NCBI GenBank assembly: GCA_900315305.1
Contig: OMYS01000001.1
Span: 57,358-121,357 of the forward strand
Direction: 5' to 3'
DNA from: an uncultured Eubacteriales bacterium
GTDB lineage: Bacteria > Bacillota > Clostridia > Lachnospirales > Lachnospiraceae
DNA length: 64,000 bases
Made by a program: the position numbers and the translations under genes. The notes under the pieces are model-generated. The model saw nothing but the letters and a program-made list of their open reading frames with translations. It made no database searches and had not been told where the DNA came from. Positions 1-7,645 of the stretch are shown in pieces. Within the stretch, counting starts at the first letter, position 1. Each line of letters begins with the position of its first letter.

Positions 1-3
1 CGA

Positions 4-75
4 TGGAGATGAAGGGATTTGAACCCTCGACCTTTCGGATGCGAACCGAACGCTCTCCCACTGAGCCACATCCCC
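4..75 (-). tRNA. tRNA-Ala (anticodon CGC)
   Basis: The minus strand folds as a complete cloverleaf of 72 nt. It has a 7-bp acceptor stem, the D arm GCTC/GAGC, an anticodon stem TTCGG/CCGAA with loop TTCGCAT (anticodon CGC, reading GCG), a T arm with TTCAAAT, and discriminator A. The third acceptor pair is G-U, the known identity element for alanyl-tRNA synthetase, which supports the assignment. No CCA is encoded after the discriminator, so the 3' end must be added by nucleotidyltransferase. Confidence 0.96.
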
Positions 76-86
76 GAACAAGTGAT

Positions 87-115
87 ATGATACATCAGTT
101 TCCGGGGATGCGCAA
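87..115 (-). promoter_or_regulatory. Promoter of tRNA-Ala
   Basis: Reading on the minus strand there is TTGCGC (110-115), a 17-nt spacer and TATCAT (87-92), placed 11 nt before the tRNA 5' end. This is a good housekeeping-sigma match. Confidence 0.7.
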
Positions 116-161
116 GGGCTATTTTCTAATTTTTCGGATTTGTCGCTACGATTGTTACAGT

Positions 162-1052
162 TTACAGCAGCGTCAGCGCCCGCTCGCCGCGCCGGTACGA
201 GTAGACATGATCGGACAGGACTTCTGTTCGTTTCACCTGGGTCACGTTGATCTGCCGCACCATCAGCTCAAGCTCCTCCCGGCTTAGCGTCCCGTTATTG
301 GGCATCGCGAGCACCTCGTGGATGCTGCTCGGAAGAATGAAAAGATCCGCTCCGATAAAAGCTGCTGTCTCCGCGAGCACCTTCGGATAGAACATGCAGG
401 CCGAGCCAAAGGTGCGCCGGTCATTGGTAATAATCCAGAGCGGCACATCGCCGGGTTCGTCCCAGATCTCTTCCTCAAGGCCGAGTTCAACGAGCAGCTT
501 TGTCAGGGGACACACGCACGGCGGGTCCGCGACAGGCGTTGCGCTCTCCGCAAGACTGAAGAGGTCCTCCTCTGAGACACCCCATCTCCGAACGGTGTCG
601 CAGCGCACAAAGATGGTCGCCGTTTCGCTGAGCCGCAGATCAACCGTATAGTAGAGAACGACTGCCAGATCAAGCACGCGGCGAAACGGAATATCCTGAA
701 GGAACTCTTTGTTCATTTCGTAATTGATCACGCGGTAGCGGATCCGGTCCCTGACCTCGGAAAATGCAGTCAGTGTCTCCACCGGAACCGGCAGGACGCG
801 GTGGCTCTCGCGCTCCTTCATAACAAGGCCCGCGACCGTATCAAGAGACATGCCCGCCCGATACATCTCATAATAAGGCTCCAGATAGATCGCGGGAGAA
901 ACAGACTCTCCCTCGCCGAGAATCGTCAGTCCGTAGTACGAGACACCGTTTAATTTCGGCACGCGCCGGACAGAAACATTTTTCTTTTCTCCGGGAATAG
1001 ACCGGATCGAGTCGGCAAGATCACTTCTAAACTGTTCATAGGTCTGCTGCAT
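162..1052 (-). CDS. DUF5688-type protein of unknown function
   Basis: A soluble 296-residue protein with no signal peptide or membrane segment. The C-terminal part, with a segment reading ILPSSIHEVL about 50 residues from the end preceded by a line on metal-free hydrophobic strands, resembles the DUF5688 proteins common in Lachnospiraceae; this comes from recall of the family, not a search. An in-frame ATG lies six codons upstream, but GAGGTG sits 5 nt before the ATG at 1052, so I use that start. The gene stands alone between tRNA-Ala and a repeat element. No biochemical role is known to me for this family, and the neighbours do not suggest one. Confidence 0.8.
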   Translation of the reverse strand: MQQTYEQFRSDLADSIRSIPGEKKNVSVRRVPKLNGVSYYGLTILGEGESVSPAIYLEPYYEMYRAGMSLDTVAGLVMKERESHRVLPVPVETLTAFSEVRDRIRYRVINYEMNKEFLQDIPFRRVLDLAVVLYYTVDLRLSETATIFVRCDTVRRWGVSEEDLFSLAESATPVADPPCVCPLTKLLVELGLEEEIWDEPGDVPLWIITNDRRTFGSACMFYPKVLAETAAFIGADLFILPSSIHEVLAMPNNGTLSREELELMVRQINVTQVKRTEVLSDHVYSYRRGERALTLL

Positions 1053-1350
1053 GGTCACCTCATTTCTCAAGTCTGACGGGCGGCCGGAACCGATCCGGCA
1101 GACTCTGCTGTGGATAGTATATGGGTATAAGCCTTTATTCCCGCAGAAATCCGGGGACAGGTCGGATCAAACTGCGGCTCAAGAACTTGCCGCAAGTTCT
1201 GCAAAGGAAAGGTCAGTGAACTGCCCGGTCATTGAATGGAATGGCCGGAAATTCCTTACTGAATAACATGTGATGTCTGCCGGACACGGCATATGGACAG
1301 GAATGATTGATATGATGAGAAAGAGAAAGCTGCTGAAGAAGAAAAACTGT

Positions 1351-1512
1351 GTAACTATTCAGCACCCCACTCGGAACGCTGCGCGTTCCTCGTTGTGGGC
1401 GGACAGAGCGGCTTCGCCGCTTGTCCGCCCATCAGAAAACTTCTGAAACCGTCCGGCGAGCGTGCTCCCCGTCCGGATTTCATCAGTTTTCTGATGGGTG
1501 CTGAATAATTAC
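1351..1512. repeat. Modular palindromic repeat, copy 1 (full length)
   Basis: The ends are inverted copies: GTAACTATTCAGCACCCC on the left (from 1351) and GGGTGCTGAATAATTAC on the right (1496-1512). Inside lie three further dyads: GGAACGC/GCGTTCC, a long GGCGGACA-AGCGGC/GCCGCT-TGTCCGCC hairpin, and a TCAGAAAACT...AGTTTTCTGA block that contains an inverted CCGTCCGG/CCGGAC module. The same modules return in other copies in this window, in one case in opposite order. It has no coding capacity. It sits just downstream of efp. Confidence 0.85.
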
Positions 1513-1528
1513 AAAATTGCAAAATATT

Positions 1529-1554
1529 ACGGGCCATCCGTATGGATGGCCCGT
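1529..1554 (-). terminator. Terminator downstream of efp
   Basis: An 11-bp stem ACGGGCCATCC/GGATGGCCCGT with a 4-nt loop begins 8 nt beyond the efp stop and is followed on the minus strand by AATATTTTGC. The U-tract is interrupted, but the stem is strong and perfectly placed. Confidence 0.75.
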
Positions 1555-1561
1555 CTCGTGT

Positions 1562-2119
1562 TTATACTCTGGAAAGGTATTCGCCTGTTCTCGTATCGAT
1601 CTTGACTTTGTCGCCGATGTTGACAAACAGCGGAACCTGGATCTGAGCACCTGTCTCGACAGTCGCCGGCTTTGTAGCACCCTGTGCTGTGTTGCCTGCG
1701 AAGCCCGGCTCAGTCTCGGAAATCTCAAGCTCAACGAAGAGCGGCGGCTCGACAGTGAAGACCTCGCCGTTGTAGGAATCAAGCTTGACTTCCTCGTTCT
1801 CCTTGACGAACTTCATCGAATCGCCGATCGTGTCCTTGTTGACCATCGTCTGCTCGAAGCTCTCCGGATCCATGAAGTAGTAAAGATCGCCATCGTTGTA
1901 GAGATACTGATATGTCTTGCGATCAATACGTGCAGCCGGGAATTTCTCGGTCGGACGGAAGGTCTTCTCAACCACACCGCCGTTGATGACGTTCTTTAAT
2001 TTAGTACGAACGAAGGCTGCGCCCTTGCCCGGTTTTACGTGCTGGAACTCAAGGACCTGCATAACCTGTCCATCGATTTCAAGAGTTAAGCCATTTTTAA
2101 AATCGCCTGCAGAAACCAT
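1562..2119 (-). CDS. efp: Elongation factor P
   Basis: A 185-residue protein, the normal EF-P length, with the three beta-barrel domains of the family. EF-P binds beside the P site and rescues ribosomes stalled on polyproline. The domain I loop reads [10 protein letters not shown], with Lys32 at the tip, which is the position that is modified in many bacteria; no modification enzyme gene is visible nearby. AAGGAGG lies 7-8 nt before the ATG. It has its own promoter and terminator, so it appears to be a monocistronic unit. Confidence 0.97.
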   Translation of the reverse strand: MVSAGDFKNGLTLEIDGQVMQVLEFQHVKPGKGAAFVRTKLKNVINGGVVEKTFRPTEKFPAARIDRKTYQYLYNDGDLYYFMDPESFEQTMVNKDTIGDSMKFVKENEEVKLDSYNGEVFTVEPPLFVELEISETEPGFAGNTAQGATKPATVETGAQIQVPLFVNIGDKVKIDTRTGEYLSRV

Positions 2120-2151
2120 AAAACACTTTCCTCCTTGTAAATGTACACTTC

Positions 2152-2180
2152 ATTGTATAATAAAAAGCGAAGTCACGCAA
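2152..2180 (-). promoter_or_regulatory. Promoter of efp
   Basis: TTGCGT (2175-2180), 17-nt spacer, TACAAT (2152-2157) on the minus strand, about 33 nt upstream of the efp start and just past the aroD-aroK stop codon. Confidence 0.65.
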
Positions 2181-2188
2181 CAGAATTT

Positions 2189-3457
2189 TTATCGGGAGCA
2201 TCGCGCGAGGATCTCCCCGCAGATCTCATCGACGGATTTTCCGTCAGTCGCAACCACGATTTCACCCGCAGCCTCATAGGCGGAGCGCCTCTTCTCCATG
2301 AGCGTTCGGATTCCCTCCTCCGTCATCCGATTCTTCAGGTTCGGTCTCCCGGCAGCCTGGCCGGAAAGTCTTGCGAGGATGGTTTTCGGCTCCGCCGTGA
2401 GAAGGACAGTCCTCCCGAGGCAGCGCATCAGCGCCCGGTTCCCCTCGCGCAGCGCAAGTCCGCCTCCGCAGGAGACGATGCCACGGCCTTCCTCGTAGAG
2501 GCGAATGAGCTCCCGTGTCTCAAGATCGCGGAAATATTCCTCTCCGTCCTTTTCAAAGATCTCCGGGATCGTCCGTCCGTCTCTTGCGGCAATCCGCGCG
2601 TCCATCTCGCAGAGCGGCAGACTTGTCTTCTCCGAGAGAGCCTCCCCAATCGTCGATTTTCCCGTTCCCATGAATCCGATCAGGAAAATGAACGGTCCCT
2701 GCTCCCGAAGCCTGTGGACTTCTTCAAGCTTTTGTCTCAGCCTCCCGACAGGGATCTGCCCCGGTGCGCTCTCCTCACCGTCAAGACAGCCGAACGTAAA
2801 CGCGGAGCCGAAGATCTCTCCCGCAAGTCTCGTCACAATTCCTTTTTCTCCCATCGAGATCGTGACCGTCGGGATCTTCATTTGAAGGCGCGCGCGTGCC
2901 GCCGCAAGGCACATGCGTGTGACGTCCCTGTCTTCTTCCGGCATGCACGCGAGCTTTGCGATGTCGCCTCCCATATGCTCCATGGTGAGGAGCCGGTGAA
3001 GAATTTCATCCTCAGACGGCGTCGCGTGAAAATCGTGACCGGACAGAACCGTCTTCACATGAGAGGCACGGGCCGCCTCGATCAGCGCCGGCGCCGCCGC
3101 TCTCCGGTACTCAATATCGACGAGGTCGACAGTCCCGCTTATTATCGCAGTCTTCACCGCCAGGAGATACGCCTCATCGTCAAGCTCCGCCTGACCTCCC
3201 TCCGGCCTCGTCCGGATTGTAAAGAGAAGCTTCGCAGATCCCGCAGCCTTTTTCGCAGCTGTCAGCATGCGCCCGATACATGCCCCCTCCTGAAGCTGCG
3301 GCCAGGCATCCGCCCTGATCTCAATGATGTCTGCGCCCGCTGCGCGGGCCTCTTCCACCCGCCGCACGAGGCCCTCTTCGCTGCCTGCGCTGACAGGCAC
3401 TGCTATGCGCGGCGTTCCCGCCCCGTAAGCTTCATTTTCTGCTGTCTGTATTTCCAT
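2189..3457 (-). CDS. Fused type I 3-dehydroquinate dehydratase / shikimate kinase
   Basis: A single 422-residue protein carrying two shikimate-pathway enzymes. Residues 15-250 are a type I dehydroquinase: EIRAD near 46-50, the SGHDF block at 139-143 with the catalytic His region, and the Schiff-base Lys in DIAKLACMP (Lys168). Residues 255-420 are a shikimate kinase: Walker A GFMGTGKST at 261-269, the Asp of CEMDARI, FRDLE for shikimate binding, and the GGG motif at 331-333. Both halves look catalytically complete, so the protein should convert 3-dehydroquinate to 3-dehydroshikimate and phosphorylate shikimate. The step between them is done by AroE, encoded divergently 58 bp away. The reading frame is continuous across the junction (residues 245-256), so this is a true fusion and not two overlapping genes. 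TGGAG precedes the ATG. Confidence 0.93.
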   Translation of the reverse strand: MEIQTAENEAYGAGTPRIAVPVSAGSEEGLVRRVEEARAAGADIIEIRADAWPQLQEGACIGRMLTAAKKAAGSAKLLFTIRTRPEGGQAELDDEAYLLAVKTAIISGTVDLVDIEYRRAAAPALIEAARASHVKTVLSGHDFHATPSEDEILHRLLTMEHMGGDIAKLACMPEEDRDVTRMCLAAARARLQMKIPTVTISMGEKGIVTRLAGEIFGSAFTFGCLDGEESAPGQIPVGRLRQKLEEVHRLREQGPFIFLIGFMGTGKSTIGEALSEKTSLPLCEMDARIAARDGRTIPEIFEKDGEEYFRDLETRELIRLYEEGRGIVSCGGGLALREGNRALMRCLGRTVLLTAEPKTILARLSGQAAGRPNLKNRMTEEGIRTLMEKRRSAYEAAGEIVVATDGKSVDEICGEILARCSR

Positions 3458-3515
3458 ACTAATTCTCCATGTGTTAAAATGTCCTGTATCTATTCAGATG
3501 ATATGGAGGTAAACA

Positions 3516-4361
3516 ATGCAAACATACTGTCTGCTCGGCGACCCGATCGCTCACAGCCTGTCGCCGGCCATGATGAATCTTTCCTTTCAGGCGCTCGGCA
3601 TGGACTGCCGCTACGACCTCCGGGTAACAAATGAAAATTCCATCGAGGACCGCGTCCGCGAGCTCCGCGAGGAAGGTGCCGCGGGATGGAACTGCACGAT
3701 GCCATGCAAGCACGCGATGGTTCCTCTCTGCGACAGACTCTCGACAGCAGCCCGAATCGGAGGCGCCGTCAATACCGTAAAGAACGAAAATGGCATATTG
3801 ACCGGACACACGACCGACGGCACCGGCTTCATGAACGCGATGGCCGATGCAGGCCTGCCTCTTCCTGGAAAGAAAATGACTCTTCTCGGAACGGGCGGTG
3901 CGGCATCGGCGATCCTGATTCAGGCCGCGCTCGACGGCGTATCCGAAATTGCCGTCTTCGCAAACCGCCCCGCATCGCGAAAGCACGCAGAGGACATTGC
4001 GGCAAAGCTCGCGCCCCACTCGGAGACAAGCATCACGCTTCACGGCTACACCGATCCGGAAGAGCTCCGCGAGGAAATCCGCACATCCGCCGTGCTCGTC
4101 AATGCAACCCCGGTCGGCATGGACGGCGGAAAGGGCAGCGGCCATTGCCTCATTCCGGATGCATCCTTCCTGCGGCCGGACCTCTTCGTCTACGATATCA
4201 TCTATCACCCGAAGAAAACGCCTCTCCTTGCACTTGCCGAATCGGCAGGCTGCCGGACATCAAACGGTGAGTCCATGCTCCTCATGCAGGGAGCCGCCGC
4301 GTTCCATATCTGGACCGGCAGAGACATGCCCGTTGAGCTGGTGCGCGAAAAGGTCTTCTGA
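3516..4361 (+). CDS. aroE: Shikimate dehydrogenase
   Basis: A 281-residue NADP(H)-dependent oxidoreductase that reduces 3-dehydroshikimate to shikimate. The N-terminal substrate domain has GDPIAHSLSPAM at 8-19, the catalytic Lys65 in TMPCKHAM and Asp101 in HTTDGTGF. The Rossmann domain has GTGGAA at 125-130, and NATPVGM follows. Length is typical. GGAGG lies 7 nt before the ATG. It is the only protein gene on the plus strand in the window, reading away from the aroD-aroK fusion and towards the shikimate-kinase-like gene, with only 5 bp between the convergent ends. Confidence 0.97.
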   Translation: MQTYCLLGDPIAHSLSPAMMNLSFQALGMDCRYDLRVTNENSIEDRVRELREEGAAGWNCTMPCKHAMVPLCDRLSTAARIGGAVNTVKNENGILTGHTTDGTGFMNAMADAGLPLPGKKMTLLGTGGAASAILIQAALDGVSEIAVFANRPASRKHAEDIAAKLAPHSETSITLHGYTDPEELREEIRTSAVLVNATPVGMDGGKGSGHCLIPDASFLRPDLFVYDIIYHPKKTPLLALAESAGCRTSNGESMLLMQGAAAFHIWTGRDMPVELVREKVF

Positions 4362-4366
4362 TCCTC

Positions 4367-4909
4367 TTACTTTTTCTCCGGAATCGGGGTCTGCCCCGTC
4401 TCGTAGCTTTTAATGAGGAGCGCAATCTCCTCTGACCTCAGACCGTCGGCGTCGATCACGACATCGGCGGTCTTCATATAGGCAGGTCCCCGCTCCTTAA
4501 AGATTGCTTCCACCTGCTCATCCCACGAGTCGTCGTTGATCCATCGGTGTGCCTTTCTTCTCTCGCGCAGTCTTTTTCTCAGCGTCTCCTTTGTGAGCCG
4601 CAGATAGTAGACATGGCCGAGCTCCTTCAGGTACTTCCCGTTCTGCGGCATCATGGCGACACCGCTTCCGAGGACAATCACGCGTCTCTTCGCCTTCTTG
4701 TCCTCAGCCATCTCCTTCAGGATCAGCGTCTCCATCGCGCGGAAATACACTTCTCCGAACTTCTCATATATATCCGCGACCGACATTTTGAGGCGGTCAG
4801 AAACCCTCCTGTCGAGGTCCACAACCTCAAGGTTCATGGCCTTTCCGACGGCGCGGCCTGCAGCGCCCTTTCCTGATCCGATGAATCCCTCGATGATAAT
4901 ATTATCCAT
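4367..4909 (-). CDS. Degenerate shikimate-kinase-like protein
   Basis: A 180-residue P-loop protein with the size and order of motifs of shikimate kinase, but with key changes. The P-loop reads GFIGSGKG (8-15): the Ser/Thr that follows the lysine and coordinates Mg is replaced by Gly. The shikimate-binding GGG is GSG (81-83). The lid lacks the usual Arg-Pro. The substrate-side features DLD (31-33) and FRAMETL (Arg57 region) are kept. A complete shikimate kinase is already present in the fusion 0.9 kb away, so this paralogue may have another substrate or a regulatory role; that is inference. It has a leader of about 110 nt from its own promoter. GGCGGTGAAGAG before the ATG is a weak ribosome binding site. 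Confidence 0.8.
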   Translation of the reverse strand: MDNIIIEGFIGSGKGAAGRAVGKAMNLEVVDLDRRVSDRLKMSVADIYEKFGEVYFRAMETLILKEMAEDKKAKRRVIVLGSGVAMMPQNGKYLKELGHVYYLRLTKETLRKRLRERRKAHRWINDDSWDEQVEAIFKERGPAYMKTADVVIDADGLRSEEIALLIKSYETGQTPIPEKK

Positions 4910-5023
4910 CTCTTCACCGCCTTTCCCGCTGCCCTTGCGCGCTGCCTGTCAACCAATGGAATCAGCGTGCGGAAGCAGCGGACAACCCATTCAGCACACC
5001 TCATAGAACATTTCTCTTTGTTT

Positions 5024-5053
5024 AGTATAGCATCAGGGCCGGCGGATTGACAA
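5024..5053 (-). promoter_or_regulatory. Promoter of the shikimate-kinase-like gene
   Basis: TTGTCA (5048-5053), 18-nt spacer, TATACT (5024-5029) on the minus strand. It overlaps the very end of the upstream sigma-like gene region and leaves about 110 nt of leader before the start codon at 4909. I see no recognisable riboswitch in that leader. Confidence 0.7.
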
Positions 5054-5054
5054 C

Positions 5055-5462
5055 TCAGACCTCGCTGGCGTGACGCATAATCGCAAGGACCGCGGCGCTC
5101 CGCCTTCTCCAGAACGTCCGCTTCGAGATTCCGAGACTCCCGGACACAGACTCGACCGTCTCTCCTCTCACATAGTAGAGCTCAAGGACACGCTGCAGAG
5201 AAGGCGTCAGCCGGTAATAGGCATCCCAGATCAGCCGGTTTCTCCTCGCCTCAAGGGCCACATCGTCCATTTCTCTTCGGAACTCTTCCTCGGCAGAATG
5301 CATGTCTCCGCCTGCCAGCGCAAGAAAGGAGTCACGGCTCTCGCGCACATGTGCTTGCCGGCGGGCCAGACGCGCGGCGCCGGCATCGCCGCTTCTTAAG
5401 ATCTCCGCCACATAGCGCTCCGTAAGTTCATTTTCCTTCTCTTCGGCTTCTTCAAACAGCAT
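5055..5462 (-). CDS. Sigma-70 region 4-like DNA-binding protein
   Basis: A 135-residue acidic and arginine-rich protein. The C-terminal 60 residues read as a sigma region 4 helix-turn-helix: LTPSLQRVLELYYVRGETVESVSGSLGISKRTFWRRRSAAV is the recognisable block (about residues 84-124, described here by its key residues LTP, LELYY, SVSGSLGISK and the basic recognition helix RTFWRRR). There is no region 2, so it is unlikely to be a full sigma factor on its own. It may be a small sigma-like regulator or transcription activator. GGGGAGG lies 9 nt before the ATG. It is monocistronic, with a perfect 10-bp palindrome between promoter and start. Confidence 0.7.
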   Translation of the reverse strand: MLFEEAEEKENELTERYVAEILRSGDAGAARLARRQAHVRESRDSFLALAGGDMHSAEEEFRREMDDVALEARRNRLIWDAYYRLTPSLQRVLELYYVRGETVESVSGSLGISKRTFWRRRSAAVLAIMRHASEV

Positions 5463-5484
5463 AAAAATGCGCCTCCCCGGATAA

Positions 5485-5494
5485 AATGTACATT
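5485..5494. promoter_or_regulatory. Palindrome AATGTACATT, possible operator
   Basis: A perfect 10-bp palindrome lies immediately downstream of the -10 element of the sigma-like gene, where a bound protein would block transcription. The gene encodes a DNA-binding protein, so autoregulation is possible; that is inference. Confidence 0.35.
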
Positions 5495-5495
5495 C

Positions 5496-5523
5496 ATTTT
5501 ACATAGTATCCGAAGAAGCGCAA
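5496..5523 (-). promoter_or_regulatory. Promoter of the sigma-like gene
   Basis: TTGCGC (5518-5523), 16-nt spacer, TAAAAT (5496-5501) on the minus strand, about 34 nt upstream of the start codon. Confidence 0.5.
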
Positions 5524-5563
5524 TGGCTCTCTTGATATTCCGATGGATCGTGCAAAAAGTCCG

Positions 5564-6505
5564 TCAGATTCTGCTATTTTTCGGCGCGTTGACCACCGCG
5601 ATTCCCGCGCACACGAGCGCGAGTGCGGCGACCGACCGGCCATTTAGAAAGCTCCCCTCTCCGAGAAGGGCCGCCGACAGGAGCGCCCCGAACACCGGAT
5701 TTGCGAACCCGAAGATCGTGACCTTCGAGACCGGATTGTACTTAAGAAGGATGCCCCAGATCGTATAGGCAGCCGCTGAGAGAAAGGCCAGATACAGGAG
5801 AAGGAGTGTCCCCTGTCCCGTAAACGCGCCTGTCCGTCCGCCCGCTGCCATTCCCGAGAGCGCAAGCGCAAGGCCTCCCGCGAGAAACTGCCAGCCCGAA
5901 AGGAGCACCGGATCCTCATTTTTCGAGAAGAGCTTGATCATCGCGGATGACAGGGCGTACATCACAGTCGAGATGAGAATAAAGCCCTCCCCGTTAAATG
6001 AAAAGCCCGCTGAGGCCGCGCCTCCCGCGAGGCTGATGATCACGACGCCCGCAAAGCCAAGGAGGCACCCGATGATCTTGCGCCCCGTCAGCTTCTCCAT
6101 CCGGAACACGCAGGCTGCGACAAGGATCGCGACAAATGAAGACACGCCCTCGAGGATCGACGCCCGGACTCCCGGCGCGTGCGCAAGACCGATATAAAAG
6201 AACAGGTACTGGCCGTATGTCTGAAATGCGGCGAGCAGAAGGATCTTCGGGATCGTCTTCCGTTTCGGAATGAGAAGCTTCCGCTCGCTCACGCTCCCCG
6301 CGAGGATGACCAGGATGCCCGCCAGTGTAAAGCGGAGTCCCGCATAAAAAATCTGTGATGCCGTATCCTCCGAGGAAATCCGCATGAGCCGGTACCCGAT
6401 CTTGATGCCCGGAAATGCACTGCCCCACAGGAAGCAGCAGAAAAGCGCAAGCAGACAGACGACCGGTGTCTTTGTGAGCATGTTACCGTGGTTTTTCTCT
6501 GTCAT
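5564..6505 (-). CDS. DMT superfamily (EamA-type) transporter
   Basis: A 313-residue integral membrane protein with about ten hydrophobic segments arranged as two EamA repeats. The first segment (CLLALFCCFLWGSAFPGIK) holds the W-GS-F-P signature common at the start of EamA proteins. The family exports or imports small metabolites such as amino acids and purines; the substrate cannot be told from sequence. GGGGAAGGG lies before the ATG at 6505. It follows the amidase gene by 12 bp and is probably co-transcribed with it. Confidence 0.85.
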   Translation of the reverse strand: MTEKNHGNMLTKTPVVCLLALFCCFLWGSAFPGIKIGYRLMRISSEDTASQIFYAGLRFTLAGILVILAGSVSERKLLIPKRKTIPKILLLAAFQTYGQYLFFYIGLAHAPGVRASILEGVSSFVAILVAACVFRMEKLTGRKIIGCLLGFAGVVIISLAGGAASAGFSFNGEGFILISTVMYALSSAMIKLFSKNEDPVLLSGWQFLAGGLALALSGMAAGGRTGAFTGQGTLLLLYLAFLSAAAYTIWGILLKYNPVSKVTIFGFANPVFGALLSAALLGEGSFLNGRSVAALALVCAGIAVVNAPKNSRI

Positions 6506-6517
6506 AGCCCTTCCCCT

Positions 6518-7531
6518 TCACCGGCCGAAATAATTCGTTACGCCCTGCACAATGCCGTCCGCAATCGTGCTCTGTGCATTTTCCGAGTGGTCCGATGCGC
6601 GGTCGCCGACCTCGAGGTCGATGGACGGGACGGTTGAGTAGGATGTCTGCGTGAGGTCCGCCTCAAGAGACCCCGAGCTGTAGATCTTCACACCGGCCGC
6701 CGAGAGGCCCCGGATCACCGAGTCGCCGAGAAGATCGTCATTTTCCCAGGTCGACGCGACCGGCTCCATGGCGCGGTAGGATGCGTTGTCCGGCACGCTC
6801 ATGTAGAAGGCGCCCTTGTCGCTCTCCGTACTGTCGTAGTGAAGCGCGATGTGGCAGTCCGCGAGATTATTCGCCATCAGCGTGCGGGCGATATTGTCGA
6901 GCTGCACATCGTCCGACTCGCGGATCATGAGCACGTTGTAGCCATTGTTCAGCAGCTTGTCCTTAAGGAGCAGAGCGAGCGAAAGAGTCGCCGAGCGCTC
7001 CGGCGTCCCGTCAAGCAGCGTCGTGCCGCCTGCGACAGCCATCGCGTAGGTAGAGCCTGCCGCCGTCGAGCCTCCCGTGACCTTTGCGGAGCCGTCCGGG
7101 TGGCAGAGGGTATAGACGCTCTCTCCGCCCTCCGTCCCGTGACCGGCGTTCACGCAGACCGTAATGCCCTTCTTAAGGCTCGGCTTTGCCGTATAAAGCA
7201 CAGCCGTCCCCGTGTGGATCTGTGAATTGCCCGCATACGTCCAATTCGGGTCGAAGGCAACGGCCTCACTCGTCACCTCGTCCGACTCCGGAGCAGGCGA
7301 AGGGGTCGGCGTGGGCAAAGCCGTCGGCGCCGGAGTTTCTGTCGGCACAGGGGTTGCCGTTTCTGCGGGCGCGGATTCCTCAGCCGGCGAAGCTGCTGAC
7401 ACCTCGGAAATGACCGCTCTGTCCGAAGAATTAACAGATGACAAAGCGCCGCCCTCTTTGGAGGCGGCGCCGCATCCGCTGCACGCGGCCAGAGAAGCGG
7501 CCAGAAGCAGCGTGATCAGTTTTCTTTTCAT
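6518..7531 (-). CDS. Lipoprotein N-acetylmuramoyl-L-alanine amidase
   Basis: A 337-residue surface enzyme. A short signal peptide ends in a lipobox (LAAC at about 14-17), followed by a Ser/Pro/Thr-rich linker with many TPTP-like steps (about 55-85). The C-terminal domain from about residue 125 is of the Amidase_3 type, which cleaves the bond between MurNAc and L-Ala in peptidoglycan. Candidate zinc ligands are the His of VNAGHG, the Glu of TPERSAT and the His of ALHYDS; the catalytic Glu is in DLEVGDRASD. GGGGGAGG precedes the ATG by 9 nt, and a TATAAT box lies at 7552-7557. Lipidation would be done by Lgt and LspA, both encoded in this window. Confidence 0.88.
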   Translation of the reverse strand: MKRKLITLLLAASLAACSGCGAASKEGGALSSVNSSDRAVISEVSAASPAEESAPAETATPVPTETPAPTALPTPTPSPAPESDEVTSEAVAFDPNWTYAGNSQIHTGTAVLYTAKPSLKKGITVCVNAGHGTEGGESVYTLCHPDGSAKVTGGSTAAGSTYAMAVAGGTTLLDGTPERSATLSLALLLKDKLLNNGYNVLMIRESDDVQLDNIARTLMANNLADCHIALHYDSTESDKGAFYMSVPDNASYRAMEPVASTWENDDLLGDSVIRGLSAAGVKIYSSGSLEADLTQTSYSTVPSIDLEVGDRASDHSENAQSTIADGIVQGVTNYFGR

Positions 7532-7645
7532 TTTTAATTCCTCCCCCGTACATTATACAGATTCCGCCCGAAAACGCCAGACGGATCTTTGGGGGAGGGA
7601 ACCATCAGCCCGTGCTGCAGCTTATATCACGGGCGGCTGCGAAAA

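Noticed and set aside
1053..1350. Possible small gene in the gap between the DUF5688-type gene and repeat copy 1, for example a 71-codon plus-strand frame from 1051
   Set aside because: The frame begins inside the start region of the minus-strand gene, has no ribosome binding site and no motif. I see nothing else in this gap apart from a TATACT that could be part of the minus-strand promoter.
2141..3634. A 497-codon open frame on the plus strand opposite the AroD-AroK fusion
   Set aside because: It is a codon-position shadow of the GC-rich minus-strand gene; it has no ribosome binding site and a composition dominated by Arg, Ser and Leu, with no recognisable motif.
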